In this document: positions 17,628 to 27,700 of the stretch, in pieces | How the letters are laid out: each line of letters opens with the position of its first letter | Position numbering within the stretch: position 1 is the stretch's first letter | Origin: Bacteroides cutis | GTDB taxonomy: Bacteria > Bacteroidota > Bacteroidia > Bacteroidales > Bacteroidaceae | Length of the DNA stretch: 64,000 nucleotides | Direction of reading: 5' to 3' | Assembly (NCBI RefSeq): GCF_900241005.1 | Contig: NZ_OEST01000004.1 | Span: forward strand, 310,001 to 374,000 | Notes under the pieces: generated by a model | Told to the model about the DNA's origin: nothing | Seen by the model: the letters and a program-made list of their open reading frames with translations, nothing else | Databases searched by the model: none | Made by a program: the position numbers and the translations under genes

Positions 17628-18116
17628 TTATCGACGAAAATAGTCAACAAATGCATAAGGGCAGGGATGTTTGTCATCTATCGGATGGAATTCTCTGCTT
17701 TTTTCTTGCCATATTTTGGAATTCACTTCTGGAAAGTAAGCGTCTACATGAGGAGCTTCTGCATCTACTTCTGTGAGGCAAAGCATATCAGCCAATGGAA
17801 GTGCCTGCTGATAAACACTGGCTCCACCTATAATATATATATGCTCATCTTCTTTACAGCTCTTTAAGGCTTCTTTTAAAGAAGAAAATACTTCAGCTCC
17901 AGGATAATAAATGTCCGAATGAGAAGATAATACTATATTCCGTCGATTGGGTAAAGCACCTTTAGGCAACGATTCGAAAGTTTTTCTTCCCATGATAATG
18001 GTATTTCCGGTGGTGAGGGCTTTGAAACGTTTCAAGTCATTGGGGAGCCAGAATAACAGTTTGTTTTGATAACCGATACCTCTATTTCTATCTACTGCGG
18101 CAATAATACTAATCAT
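17628..18116 (-). CDS. folA: Dihydrofolate reductase
   Basis: This 162-residue enzyme reduces dihydrofolate to tetrahydrofolate with NADPH and is the target of trimethoprim. ISIIAAVDRNRGIGYQNKLLFWLPNDLKRF carries the Met20-type loop and the catalytic Asp27. GNTIIMGRKTFESLP follows near residues 37-51, and IYIIGGASVYQQALPLAD near 93-110 is the second NADPH site. It sits 26 bp after thyA. That pairing is functional: ThyA turns methylene-tetrahydrofolate into dihydrofolate, and FolA recycles it. Confidence 0.94.
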   Translation of the reverse strand: MISIIAAVDRNRGIGYQNKLLFWLPNDLKRFKALTTGNTIIMGRKTFESLPKGALPNRRNIVLSSHSDIYYPGAEVFSSLKEALKSCKEDEHIYIIGGASVYQQALPLADMLCLTEVDAEAPHVDAYFPEVNSKIWQEKSREFHPIDDKHPCPYAFVDYFRR

Positions 18117-18142
18117 GCTATTTGTTTATAGTCTAAATTGAA

Positions 18143-18937
18143 TTATACTGATACTTTTCCTGCTATGTGAGGATATGGGTCGTAATTCACTAGTTCAAAG
18201 TCGTCATATTTAAAGTCGAAGATGTTTTTTATATCCGGATTGATTTTCATTTGAGGAAGTGGTCTAGGGGCACGGCTCAACTGAAGTTTGACTTGTTCCA
18301 AGTGATTTAAATAAATATGTGCATCTCCTAAAGTATGAATAAAATCTCCAGCTTTCAATCCTGTCACTTGTGCCATCATTTGAAGTAACAGGGCATATGA
18401 TGCAATATTGAACGGTACCCCTAGAAATATATCAGCACTACGTTGGTAAAGTTGTAGACTAAGCTTTCCGTTTGCCACATAAAACTGAAAAAAAGCATGG
18501 CACGGAGGCAAATTCATGTTATTCAAGTCTCCTACATTCCAAGCACTTACGATGATACGACGCGAATCCGGATTATGCTTGATCGTTTCAACAGCTTCAC
18601 TGATTTGGTCGATTGAATTCCCTTTATAATCAGGCCAAGAACGCCATTGATAACCATAAATATGCCCTAACTCTCCATTCTCATCCGCCCATTCATTCCA
18701 GATGCGTACCCCATTATCTTGAAGATATTTAACATTGGTATCTCCTTGCAAAAACCATAGTAATTCATGGATGATGGATTTTAAGTGAAGTTTTTTGGTA
18801 GTAAGACAAGGAAATCCCTCGTCCATATTAAACCTCATCTGATGGCCGAATACACTGATTGTACCGGTTCCGGTACGATCACTCTTCTCTGTACCTTCAG
18901 TCAGCACCCGATTGAGCAAATTTAAATATTGTTTCAT
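18143..18937 (-). CDS. thyA: Thymidylate synthase
   Basis: This 264-residue enzyme, the same length as E. coli ThyA, methylates dUMP to dTMP using methylene-tetrahydrofolate. The catalytic Cys146 is in [13 protein letters not shown]. Arg126 and Arg127 are in [12 protein letters not shown], and the dUMP-contacting [17 protein letters not shown] follows. [19 protein letters not shown] at 51-69 is the conserved folate-side helix. I chose the ATG at 18937, which gives [12 protein letters not shown]; the nine codons of upstream extension are not family-like. A perfect -7 box lies 25 bp upstream, and folA follows in the same transcript. Confidence 0.95.
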   Translation of the reverse strand: MKQYLNLLNRVLTEGTEKSDRTGTGTISVFGHQMRFNMDEGFPCLTTKKLHLKSIIHELLWFLQGDTNVKYLQDNGVRIWNEWADENGELGHIYGYQWRSWPDYKGNSIDQISEAVETIKHNPDSRRIIVSAWNVGDLNNMNLPPCHAFFQFYVANGKLSLQLYQRSADIFLGVPFNIASYALLLQMMAQVTGLKAGDFIHTLGDAHIYLNHLEQVKLQLSRAPRPLPQMKINPDIKNIFDFKYDDFELVNYDPYPHIAGKVSV

Positions 18938-18961
18938 TAGATTACAAATTAAAAGCTTCGC

Positions 18962-18969
18962 CAAAGGTA
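18962..18969 (-). promoter_or_regulatory. Promoter -7 box for thyA-folA
   Basis: The minus strand reads TACCTTTG, a perfect TAnnTTTG box, 25 bp upstream of the chosen thyA ATG. Transcription would begin only a few bases before the longest possible reading frame, which supports the shorter start. Confidence 0.5.
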
Positions 18970-18983
18970 GCCAACTTCTAGGG

Positions 18984-19018
18984 AAATTAAAAATTAAAAA
19001 TTAAAAATTAAAAATTAG
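18984..19018. repeat. AT-only tandem repeat (7-bp unit)
   Basis: Five phased copies of TTAAAAA with a 7-bp period lie between thyA and the phospholipase D-like gene. It could act as an UP-like element for the thyA promoter or be simple slippage. Similar AT-rich iterations occur at about 5137-5166 and 43703-43736. Confidence 0.6.
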
Positions 19019-19032
19019 AAGAAGAACTCCAA

Positions 19033-20262
19033 TTAGAGGAAAGGAGTCAATAAATTACCGAACCAACCAACGAATTTCTTCCATGCCGACCGTTTTTTCC
19101 AGACTTCAGGGGTAAGGAGAGTACTATTCTGCTTATCATTCATAAACATATTATTCAGTTGATGAGTAGTGGTCGGATCAAATATGAAAGCATTTGTTTC
19201 GTAATCATACCGTAAACTCCGACTGTTTAGATTGGCTGTACCTACAGTGCAGAAAGTACTGTCTACCATCATTACTTTAGAGTGATGGAAACCTCCGTTG
19301 AACAGATAAATTTTTGCTCCACGTTTCATCAATTTATGTACTGCATAAAAAGAAGCTTCAGGAGTAAAGGGGATATCCGACACGGCAGGTATCATAATTT
19401 CCACTTCCGTACCTTTCTTCAGCGCCTTTTTAATAGCTTTGCGAATAGACTTGGTTGGTAAAAAGTATGGATTTACTATTTGGATATTTTTTTGTGCGGC
19501 TTCGATGGAGATGGTGTATGCATGGCTGATAGAACGAGGTGTTTCACGCGGAGTACGGTCTACGATCGCAATTTCTTCGGCTATACTGTCGGGAAACTGA
19601 GGTATATTGGGAAAATAAGCCGGTCCACCCACATGCTGACCCGTTTCACGATTCCACATCGTGAGGAAAATACCTTGTAAATATCGTACGGCATCCCCTT
19701 CGATGTGCATGTGGATATCGTGCCAATTGCCTATCTTAGGTAGACCGTTGATATAGTAATCAGCGATATTCATTCCACCTGTATAACCTATTTTCCCGTC
19801 AATAACAACTATTTTACGATGGTCACGGTGTATAGCATGATTAATATATGGAAAAGTAATAGGGTCAAACTTCACAATTTCTATACCTCGGTCCCGTATG
19901 GATTTCAGATGATAGTTTCTCAGAGGTTGATTATTGGACCAGTTTCCAAAGGCATCAAACATGGCACGTACCGTTACACCTTCCTTCACCTTTTCAGCCA
20001 ACAGGTCGAACAATGCATTGGCAATAGAGTCGTTACGGAAATTGAAATATTCCAGATGAATATGATGGCGGGCATGACGTATAGTTTCAAACAGATCAAC
20101 GAACTTATCACGACCGGTCATCAGTAATTCAACCTTATTATTATAGGTCAAAGGTATTCCTATATCCTGCATATAATGCATGACGAGTGAATCACTTGTA
20201 ACTTGGGCGCGGATACTTCCGAAAGAAAAAACGAATAATATGATGAATAGTACTTGTCTCAA
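19033..20262 (-). CDS. Secreted phospholipase D-like protein (cardiolipin synthase-like)
   Basis: The protein has two HKD motifs, the mark of the phospholipase D superfamily. The first is HRDHRKIVVIDGKIGYTGGMN, and the second is GGFHHSKVMMVDSTFCTVGTANLNSR; each is followed by the usual Gly/Asn-rich strand. NPYFLPTKSIRKAIKKALKKG precedes the second. Cardiolipin synthases have two N-terminal membrane helices; here there is one hydrophobic signal ending near SIRAQ, so the enzyme probably works in the periplasm. The longest frame begins with a TTG at 20298, but that TTG is part of a perfect -7 box (20296-20303). I therefore prefer the in-frame TTG at 20262, which directly precedes the signal (409 residues). 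Cardiolipin synthesis or phospholipid remodelling is the likely role. Confidence 0.8.
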   Translation of the reverse strand: MRQVLFIILFVFSFGSIRAQVTSDSLVMHYMQDIGIPLTYNNKVELLMTGRDKFVDLFETIRHARHHIHLEYFNFRNDSIANALFDLLAEKVKEGVTVRAMFDAFGNWSNNQPLRNYHLKSIRDRGIEIVKFDPITFPYINHAIHRDHRKIVVIDGKIGYTGGMNIADYYINGLPKIGNWHDIHMHIEGDAVRYLQGIFLTMWNRETGQHVGGPAYFPNIPQFPDSIAEEIAIVDRTPRETPRSISHAYTISIEAAQKNIQIVNPYFLPTKSIRKAIKKALKKGTEVEIMIPAVSDIPFTPEASFYAVHKLMKRGAKIYLFNGGFHHSKVMMVDSTFCTVGTANLNSRSLRYDYETNAFIFDPTTTHQLNNMFMNDKQNSTLLTPEVWKKRSAWKKFVGWFGNLLTPFL

Positions 20263-20295
20263 AACTTTATTGTCTTTTTTAGTTTTACGAGCTTG

Positions 20296-20303
20296 CAAAT
20301 ATA
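20296..20303 (-). promoter_or_regulatory. Promoter -7 box for the phospholipase D-like gene
   Basis: The minus strand reads TATATTTG, a perfect TAnnTTTG box. It overlaps the TTG that would be the first codon of the longest reading frame, so that start cannot be used from this promoter. Confidence 0.5.
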
Positions 20304-20334
20304 CAATATATCGATGAAAAATGCTTGTTTGTCT

Positions 20335-20380
20335 GGAAAAAATTAGCCTTTACCTCCATTTAATGAGATAAAGGCTAATT
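20335..20380 (-). terminator. Terminator of the ECF sigma operon
   Basis: AATTAGCCTTTA (20341-20352) pairs over 12 bp with TAAAGGCTAATT (20369-20380). On the minus strand the hairpin is followed by TTTTTTCC, so it ends the operon that finishes at 20429. Confidence 0.8.
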
Positions 20381-20428
20381 AGTTATTGGAATATAAATTT
20401 GAATATCTCTTAAATAAAGAGCGTTAGG

Positions 20429-20752
20429 TTAGGCAAGAGAACAAATCTTGCGATAGATGAAATAAAGTAGTACGGCTCCCGCAATCAACAGAGATTTGGG
20501 ATCAAGTTGTGTGGCACCACTTTCTGTTGCAGCAATGAATGTTTCCCGTAAAGTGTCTAATATCAGTTGCATACCGTCTAAAACGAGGAATAATACCAAA
20601 GCTAGTGTGAAACAAAAAGTCACCCATATTTGTGAAATTCTGTGTGTATGGTCGGGCAAGCGACGCATAACACTACGGGTAAAACCATTATCTACTATTT
20701 CTTGTCGGTTTTTGGCAAAGAATTGTTCTATAAGTTTATCATTATTTTCCAT
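20429..20752 (-). CDS. Small membrane protein downstream of ECF sigma factor (DUF5056-like, candidate anti-sigma)
   Basis: This protein of about 107 residues has a charged cytoplasmic N-terminus (ENNDKLIEQFFAKNRQEIVDNGFTRSVMRRLP). Two membrane segments follow at about 41-61 and 83-103. The N-terminal motif on helix, FTRSVMRRLPD, is typical of small Bacteroides proteins encoded after ECF sigma factors (I believe DUF5056). Its start overlaps the end of the sigma gene by about 11 bases, so translation is coupled. A role in holding the sigma factor at the membrane fits the position and layout but is not shown. Starts at 20761 and 20752 are both possible. Confidence 0.7.
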   Translation of the reverse strand: MENNDKLIEQFFAKNRQEIVDNGFTRSVMRRLPDHTHRISQIWVTFCFTLALVLFLVLDGMQLILDTLRETFIAATESGATQLDPKSLLIAGAVLLYFIYRKICSLA

Positions 20753-21287
20753 CATAACCATTTTGTTTTAAATAGTTGGCCATTTTTTCTTTTGCCCGCG
20801 AGAGGTGGCTTTTTACCGTTCCTACCGGACATCCGGTGATACCTGATATCTTCTCGATACTTTGATCTTCCATGTAAAAGAGGGTGATACAGGTTCGTTC
20901 CATTTCCTTTAGAATAGCCAGTGCGCGATAAATATCCATATACTGACCTATGTCCTTTTGCTGCGTACCGCATTGAGCGTCTACCCGGTTAGTATCCAGG
21001 TCGTCAGTCTCCTTCTGAGTGCGAAGATAATCATAAAATACATTATAAGCAATACGGTAGAGCCAGGTTGAAAAGCTAGACAGGTTTTTGAATGAGACTA
21101 AATTGGTGTAGGCTTTGATAAATGTATCTTGTGCCAAGTCATCGCTCAATTCGCTGTCGCCACAGGTCAGATGTAAGAAAAAACGTCGTACAGGCGATTG
21201 GTATTTTCTGACCAACTGGTCGAAGGCCCTGGTGTTATGGAACACCACGACCTGTGTGACTAACGATATGTCATTGAGTTGACTCAT
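20742..21287 (-). CDS. ECF-type RNA polymerase sigma factor
   Basis: This 181-residue sigma-70 family protein has the two ECF regions. Region 2 spans about 20-90: AFDQLVRKYQSPVRRFFLHLTCG, DDLAQDTFIKAYTNL, SSFSTWLYRIAYNVFYDYLR. Region 4 spans about 120-175: ALAILKEMERTCITLFYMEDQSIEKISGITGCPVGTVKSHLSRAKEKM. There is no region 3, as expected for ECF. It is the middle gene of a tightly overlapping trio with a DUF6249-like membrane protein before it and a small membrane protein after it. The neighbours probably sense envelope state and control the factor. Confidence 0.92.
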   Translation of the reverse strand: MSQLNDISLVTQVVVFHNTRAFDQLVRKYQSPVRRFFLHLTCGDSELSDDLAQDTFIKAYTNLVSFKNLSSFSTWLYRIAYNVFYDYLRTQKETDDLDTNRVDAQCGTQQKDIGQYMDIYRALAILKEMERTCITLFYMEDQSIEKISGITGCPVGTVKSHLSRAKEKMANYLKQNGYDGK

Positions 21288-21928
21288 CTCCTTTCATCTT
21301 TCTCTATAGGTGTAGAGTCCTTTTCTTTTCGACTTTTTTGTTGTGTGTAGTAAATGACTATTTGCCCAAATCCAGTGAACATAATGAGCAAACCAATACA
21401 GCCAATACCAAATTCTCCAGTGATGGCCCAAAGGAAGATGAAAAGGCCGATACCTACAAAAATATTATTGATACCTTTACTGCGTATATCTGTTGTTTCT
21501 ACTCCCTTGAAGAAGTTCTCTGGCAGTTGTTGTCCGTTGGCTAATGCCTGTTCTGCTAGGCGATATTTGGCTTTACGGTTTTTATAACGGAAGAAGAATA
21601 CGATAAATACGATAATCAGTGGAAAGCCAAAAATAAAGACAATGGCTGTAATGGCGATTACGGCTTCTTTTGTGTCCTGTCCCAAATCCCATCCGAATTG
21701 GTAAGCACGGCTATAGTGCTCATATTCGTTGTTGCTACTGCTACTATTCTCATAAGTCATTACGCTGAGCGTATCTGTTACTGCTTTTCCATTGACAGTG
21801 GTATCACATAGTTCGATTACTCTTTTTTTGTTTCCCAGGCTATCGTTTTCAGTAATAATTCTGTTTTTTCCTTGTGCCAGTGTACAGAGTAACATGGCAG
21901 TCATTAATACAAAAATGATACGTTTCAT
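21284..21928 (-). CDS. Membrane protein preceding the ECF sigma factor (DUF6249-like)
   Basis: This protein of about 214 residues has a signal peptide ending near AQGKN. A periplasmic segment rich in Ser, Asn and Glu follows to about residue 80. Helices lie at about 88-113, 155-172 and 175-193, and the C-terminal tail is charged (QQKSRKEKDSTPIEKDERR). I believe this is the DUF6249 type. Its stop codon overlaps the sigma factor start (ATGA at 21284-21287), so both are made from one message. Encoding the membrane protein first, before the sigma factor, suggests stoichiometric control. ATG codons at 21934 and 21928 are both possible. Confidence 0.72.
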   Translation of the reverse strand: MKRIIFVLMTAMLLCTLAQGKNRIITENDSLGNKKRVIELCDTTVNGKAVTDTLSVMTYENSSSSNNEYEHYSRAYQFGWDLGQDTKEAVIAITAIVFIFGFPLIIVFIVFFFRYKNRKAKYRLAEQALANGQQLPENFFKGVETTDIRSKGINNIFVGIGLFIFLWAITGEFGIGCIGLLIMFTGFGQIVIYYTQQKSRKEKDSTPIEKDERR

Positions 21929-22042
21929 AATCATATAGGTTTATTTTATTATTGTTTCTGTATGGGTTAGACGTATTCAAGGTTTAATAAAGTTGCAAAG
22001 TGACGATATTTTTTTGATATTTGTGCCAATAAATAGCAAAAA

Positions 22043-23500
22043 ATGGAACTACCCACTTCTTTTACCGACTATACATGTGCTCTTTTGGGCGATGAAGATT
22101 ATGCCAAATTGGAAACTGTTTTGGGACAGGAACAGCCTGTCAGTATACGGTTGAATAAGTTGAAAATTGACAGTGAAAAAGCTATTAATGATCAGTTAAA
22201 CCGTGTTCCCTGGTGTACGTCCGGTTTCTATCTTCAAGGTCGATTGACATTTACCTTCGATCCTATGTTTCATGCCGGGTGCTATTATGTACAAGAGGCT
22301 TCGTCTATGTTTGTGGAACAGGCTTTGAACCAATATGTTGGTGAAGATCCCGTGGTGATGCTTGACCTTTGTGCAGCTCCCGGGGGTAAGTCAACGCATG
22401 TTTGTAGCATATTGCCTGAAGGGAGTCTGCTCGTAGCCAACGAAGTAATGCGTAATCGTTCGCAGATATTGGCAGAGAACTTGGCGAAGTGGGGGTATCC
22501 CGGAGTAATAGTGACTAATAATGATCCTGCTGATTTTTCATTATTGGAAGATTTTTTTGATGTCATATTGACGGATGTACCCTGTTCTGGTGAAGGTATG
22601 TTTCGTAAAGATCCAGTTGCCGTGAGTGAATGGAGCTCTGAGAATGTAGAAGTTTGTTGGCAACGTCAGCGACGTATCATTTCAGATATTTGGCCTTGTC
22701 TGAAACCGGGAGGACTTCTGATATATAGTACTTGTACATATAATACGAAAGAAAACGAAGAAAATATTCGTTGGATACGTGATGAATTTGATGCAGAGAT
22801 ACTTCCGCTTATTGTCCCAGAAGATTGGAACATCATGGGAAATCTTTTACCGGATGAAAATTTTCCTGTTTATCGTTTTCTGCCGTATATGACGAAAGGC
22901 GAAGGTTTCTTTCTGGCTGTTCTTCGCAAATCGGATACGAGTTCTACAATAGAAGACTTAAATTCTGCATTCGTAAAGACTTTAGTATCTTCAAAAGGTC
23001 GTAAACCACAGAGGAAAGGAGTGAAAACCCCAGGAATATCCAAGGAGCAACTCTTGGTACTTCGTAAATGGTTATTTATGCCTGATAATTATGAATTTAT
23101 GGTGAATGTAAACTCTGTTAGTGCTTTTCCTAATACCTATTTTACGGAGTTATCCACCTTGCAAACATCACTACGTATTGTACAGGCAGGGGTTAAGCTT
23201 GCAGAACTCAAAGGTAAAGATTGGATACCGGATCATGCGCTTTCTGTGAGTCTGGCTTTGAGACCGGATGCTTTTCCGTGTGAGGAAGTTACATACGAAC
23301 AAGCTATTACTTATTTACGTAAAGAGGCTGTTGTCCTTTCGGATACAGCCTCACGTGGAATAGTATTACTTACTTATAAGAAGATACCCATCGGTTTTGT
23401 CAAGAATATTGGTAATCGTGCCAATAATCTTTATCCTCAAGAATGGAGAATTCGTAGTGGATATTTACCGGAAACGGTGAAAATCATAATGAATGATTAA
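22043..23500 (+). CDS. rsmF: rRNA cytosine-C5 methyltransferase (RsmF/NOP2/Sun family)
   Basis: This 485-residue enzyme methylates a cytosine of 16S rRNA. The S-adenosylmethionine site is DLCAAPGGKSTHVCSILP at about 108-125, followed by ANEVMRNRSQILAENLAKWG. The two catalytic cysteines are visible: Cys181 in TDVPCSGEGMFRKD and Cys231 in YSTCTYNTKENEENI. The N-terminal Nop2p-like segment (LGQEQPVSIRLNKLK) and a C-terminal part of about 200 residues, with the RIRSGYLPE ending, match RsmF rather than the shorter RsmB. It converges on the TolC gene with only 12 bp between the stops. Confidence 0.88.
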   Translation: MELPTSFTDYTCALLGDEDYAKLETVLGQEQPVSIRLNKLKIDSEKAINDQLNRVPWCTSGFYLQGRLTFTFDPMFHAGCYYVQEASSMFVEQALNQYVGEDPVVMLDLCAAPGGKSTHVCSILPEGSLLVANEVMRNRSQILAENLAKWGYPGVIVTNNDPADFSLLEDFFDVILTDVPCSGEGMFRKDPVAVSEWSSENVEVCWQRQRRIISDIWPCLKPGGLLIYSTCTYNTKENEENIRWIRDEFDAEILPLIVPEDWNIMGNLLPDENFPVYRFLPYMTKGEGFFLAVLRKSDTSSTIEDLNSAFVKTLVSSKGRKPQRKGVKTPGISKEQLLVLRKWLFMPDNYEFMVNVNSVSAFPNTYFTELSTLQTSLRIVQAGVKLAELKGKDWIPDHALSVSLALRPDAFPCEEVTYEQAITYLRKEAVVLSDTASRGIVLLTYKKIPIGFVKNIGNRANNLYPQEWRIRSGYLPETVKIIMND

Positions 23501-23512
23501 TTAATCACTATT

Positions 23513-24712
23513 TCACAGCTTACTCTTATACATTCGTGCCATCGCCTTTTGATATTGGTTTTCCAGTTGTAAGAGGTTTGTCTTACTTTGATAAACCACA
23601 GACACTTCGACGAAATACTCTATCATGCTGATTTGTCCTCCTATAAGGGCTTGTTTCAGTAATGAAAGATCTTGCTGTTGTTGGAAAGTACGTTCGTATT
23701 CTTCTATGGAAGCATGTAGACTTTGTGCCTCTTCATATAGTTGCCACAATGTCGAGTTGGCAAGTACGGCAGCACTCTCTTTCTGATAATCGATATTCAT
23801 GGCCTGAGCTTTGGCTATTTTAACCTTATTCCTATTTTCGAATATAGGGAAAGAGAAACCGACCACTAAACCGTTCAATGGATGGCCAGATTCGGTGTTG
23901 CGGCGGTAACCGAGTTCCAGTTTTGGTAGCCAACCTTGTTTACTGGCAGAAATCTGTTTGCGGGCAACAGCACTTTCTCCGTTAAGAGATTGCAGTGAAG
24001 CGTCTGCAGCCAATAACTCATCGCATACTTGCTTGAAGTTTTTGGGGAGAGGGGCAACCGGATATTCTGTCAACCTTAAAGCATCGACATTGGCACCGAG
24101 CGGTTGGTTTCCGTTTAAGGCTGTCAACTCCTTCAACTTATTATTCAAAGCTGTGAGGTTCATTCTCGATTCTGTGCGTACATTCAGTAGTTCCAGATTG
24201 ATTTTATTGTTTTCAAGAGTATTGGCATCTCCGGTAGACAGGCGTTTGGCGTACATGGCGGACAAGTCCTCTGCATTTTTCAGTCGCTTGTCAAGTAATG
24301 CCTGTTGACGTTGTAGCATAATGATATCAAGACATATCTCTTTGGCTTGCAACAGTATCTGTTGACGGAAAGCGGTTGATTGTGCATCGAGAGATCCAGT
24401 CTTGAGACGGTTCATCTTGCCACGTGTTACATACAGCGTAGGAAAGTCGAAACTCTGCGAAACAACCAATTCACCTACTGTTTCACCACTGTTCTTAGAA
24501 TCCCAAAGATGGGCATACGAGAGGGTGGGGTCGGGCAGGTTATTCTCTGTTTTATTCTCCAGTTTCTGAGAAGAAATCAATTGTGCATTGGCTTGTAACT
24601 CTTTGTTGTTTGCTTCAATCTGATGAAGCACATCGTTAATACTACTTTCTTGTGCGTTTATCCATGCACAAGTGAAAATAGTGGCACTAAATATAAGTAT
24701 TCGTTTATTCAT
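23513..24712 (-). CDS. TolC-family outer-membrane channel of the metal efflux operon
   Basis: This 399-residue protein begins at the ATG of MNKRILIFSATIFTCAWINA, a signal peptide. The longer frame overlaps the end of the pump gene and is unlikely. The rest is long amphipathic coiled-coil helix, typical of TolC/CusC/CzcC: ELQANAQLISSQKLENKTENNLPDP near the N-terminus and repeated Gln/Leu/Ala segments. It is somewhat shorter than CusC (about 460) and has no lipobox. It lies 11 bp after the RND pump gene and completes a tripartite system with adaptor, pump and outer-membrane duct. Confidence 0.85.
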   Translation of the reverse strand: MNKRILIFSATIFTCAWINAQESSINDVLHQIEANNKELQANAQLISSQKLENKTENNLPDPTLSYAHLWDSKNSGETVGELVVSQSFDFPTLYVTRGKMNRLKTGSLDAQSTAFRQQILLQAKEICLDIIMLQRQQALLDKRLKNAEDLSAMYAKRLSTGDANTLENNKINLELLNVRTESRMNLTALNNKLKELTALNGNQPLGANVDALRLTEYPVAPLPKNFKQVCDELLAADASLQSLNGESAVARKQISASKQGWLPKLELGYRRNTESGHPLNGLVVGFSFPIFENRNKVKIAKAQAMNIDYQKESAAVLANSTLWQLYEEAQSLHASIEEYERTFQQQQDLSLLKQALIGGQISMIEYFVEVSVVYQSKTNLLQLENQYQKAMARMYKSKL

Positions 24713-24723
24713 TGTTTTAATTA

Positions 24724-27700
24724 TCATTTCTTTTTATGTATCATCAAATAGACAATCGGAATAATGAAACCGTTCAAGAACGTGGATGTTAAGAGTCCAC
24801 CCAAAATAACCTTTGCCATAGGACTTTGTATTTCATTACCGGGCAGATCGCCACTCAAAGCTAGCGGAATTAATGCAAGAGCACTGGAAAGAGCCGTCAT
24901 TAAAATCGGGTTCAGACGATCCAGTGAACCCTGGATAACACTGTCATAAACATTATAGCCTTCTTCCTGCTGCAAATGGTTATAATGGCTGATGAGCAAC
25001 ATTCCGTTTCGGGTAGCGATACCAAACAGAGAGATAAAACCAATGATGGCAGGAATACTGACTTCACCTGTTGTAATGAGCAAGGCAAATACACCACCAA
25101 TCAGTGCCAAAGGTAGATTGATGAGAATGATTGCACTCTCTTTCATACTGCGGAACTCATGGTAGAGCAGCAGGAAGATAACTACGATAGACATGAATGA
25201 AGTCAATGCTAACGTACGACTTGCTGCCTGTTCGCTTTCAAACTGACCACCATATTCGATGTGATAGCCTTCCGGCAGTTTGATTTCCCGGTCTATTTGG
25301 TCTTGTATGTCATTTACTACACTGCGCAAGTCACGGTCGGCAACATTGGCAGAGATAACGATCTTACGTTTTACATTTTCCCGGCTGATAGTATTGGGAC
25401 CCATAGCCGAACGAATTTCGGCTACGTAGTTTAATGGAACCTTTTGTCCGTCGTTGGTGTCAATCATCATGTTGCGTATTTTCTCCATTTTATCGCGAAG
25501 ATCATCCTTGACACGTATGGTAAGGTCGAAGCTTTTTCCTTTTTCATAAACCTGCGATATGGCCTCTCCTGCCAGACAAACATTGACAAATTCTGAAAAC
25601 TCCGGTAATGAAATACCGTATTTGGCAAGTATTTCCCGTTTGGGCGAAATGATGAGCTGCGGTCTTTCGATTTGTTGTTCTACATTTAAGTCGGCAATAC
25701 CGGGAATACCTTGAATGGCATCCTTTATCTGATTACCTATAGAGAACATCCGATTAAGATCGTCTCCAAACAGTTTGATGGCAATATTAGCTTTTGTCCC
25801 GGATAACATGGCATCAATACGATGGCTGATAGGTTGCCCTATTTCCACATTGGCGCCTACAATAGTCCCCAATTTGGTACGTACATCAGCAATGAGCTCA
25901 CTACGTGATCGGTCTTTCAACTCAAATGGCGCTTCAATTTCAGAGACATTTACGCCCAGGGCATGTTCGTCCAGTTCGGCACGTCCCGTTTTGCGGGCCA
26001 CAGTTTGTATCTCGGGGATAGAGAGTAACAATTCTTCGGCACGATGTCCCATCTTGTCACTTTCTTCTAACGAGATGCCTGGTAGAGAGGAAATGTTGAT
26101 GGTGAACGATCCCTCATTGAAAGGAGGTAAGAAGGAACGACCTAATGTAAAGAAACAAATCAATGCCACGATAAATAGGCCGATTGTACTTCCCAATACA
26201 CTTTTTTTATGTTCCAGTACGAAAGTCAGTGCAATAGAGTACCATTCTTTCATTTTATGTGCTACGGCGGAGTCACCTGTGGAATTCTTCTTCTCTTTGA
26301 TTTTTTCTTTGCCTAGTAAATAGGAACAAAGTACTGGCGTAACTGTCAATGCCACAATAGTGGAAGCTGCCAATGCCACGATGAAAGCAATTCCCAGCGG
26401 TACTAACATTCGGCCTTCCATACCACTCAGGAAGAACAGGGGTACAAAACTTACTACGATAATCAGTGTAGAGTTTAGAATAGGCATACGTACTTCTTTG
26501 GAAGCGTTAAATACCACATCGAGTATAGTCAATCGTTCTTCGACAGATTTCAATCGGTTTTCTCGTAATCGTTTATAAACGTTTTCCACATCCACAATAG
26601 CGTCGTCTACCAGTGAACCGATGGCGATTGCCATACCTCCAAGACTCATCGTGTTGATAGTGAATCCCATATAGTGAAGAGCTAGAATTGATGCTATCAA
26701 GGATAGGGGCAATGTCACTAGTGATATAATAGTTGTCCGTACATTGGCGAGAAACAGGAACAGAACGATAACGACAAAAATACCACCTTCAAAGAGGGAT
26801 TTCTGTACATTACCAATGGAACTTTCTATAAAACGACTTTGGCGAAAGATATCGGTAGATACTTTTACATCTGCCGGAAGGTTTTTCTGCAAATCCTTCA
26901 ATGAAGCCTCCAATTTGTTAGTCAACTCCAATGTACTCGTTGCTGGCTGTTTGGTCACCGTCATCAATACAGCAGGCTTGCCGCGTTCCGAGGCAGTGCC
27001 AAGTTTAGGTAACTTGGCACCGATATGTACGTCTGCAATATCTTCTAACAGGACAGGAGAATTGTACGTTGGAAGTTGGGAAGTTGTATTATCTTGCACT
27101 TTTATAACGGCTTTTGCAAGTTGGTCTACACGGTCGGTAGAGAGTACCCCACGCACAATATATTCGTTCCCATATTCATAAAGTACCCCACCATTAGCAT
27201 TCAAATTCATTTCACGGGTGGCGTTCATTACTTCTGTTAAGCTGACACCGTAATGACGCATTCGTTCTGGGTCAAGTTGTATCTGATACTCTTTGATGTC
27301 TCCACCCAGTACAGAAACTTGTGCTACTCCTCCAGTAGAAAGTAATCTCGGACGAATTGTCCAGTCGGCAATAGTACGTAAATCGAGCATAGAGGTAGAA
27401 TCTGCCGTCAGCCCGATGATCAACATTTCACCTAGAATGGATGATTGTGGCCCGAGCGTAGGGTTACCCACATTGGCAGGCAATGCTTCATTGACAATTG
27501 CTAATTTTTCGCTGACAATTTGGCGCGCCAGATAGATATCCGTATCCCAATCAAATTCTACCCAAACTACGGAAAAACCGTTTGTTGAAGAGGAGCGTAC
27601 ACGACGTACACCTGTTGCGCCATTTACAGCGGTTTCTACGGGGAAAGTAACCAGTTGTTCCACCTCTTCGGCTGCCATACCATTGGCCTCGGTCATGATA

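Noticed and set aside
19033..20298. Full-length frame of the phospholipase D-like gene from the TTG at 20298
   Set aside because: That TTG is part of a perfect -7 promoter box, so it would not be in the transcript. The TTG at 20262 precedes a good signal peptide.
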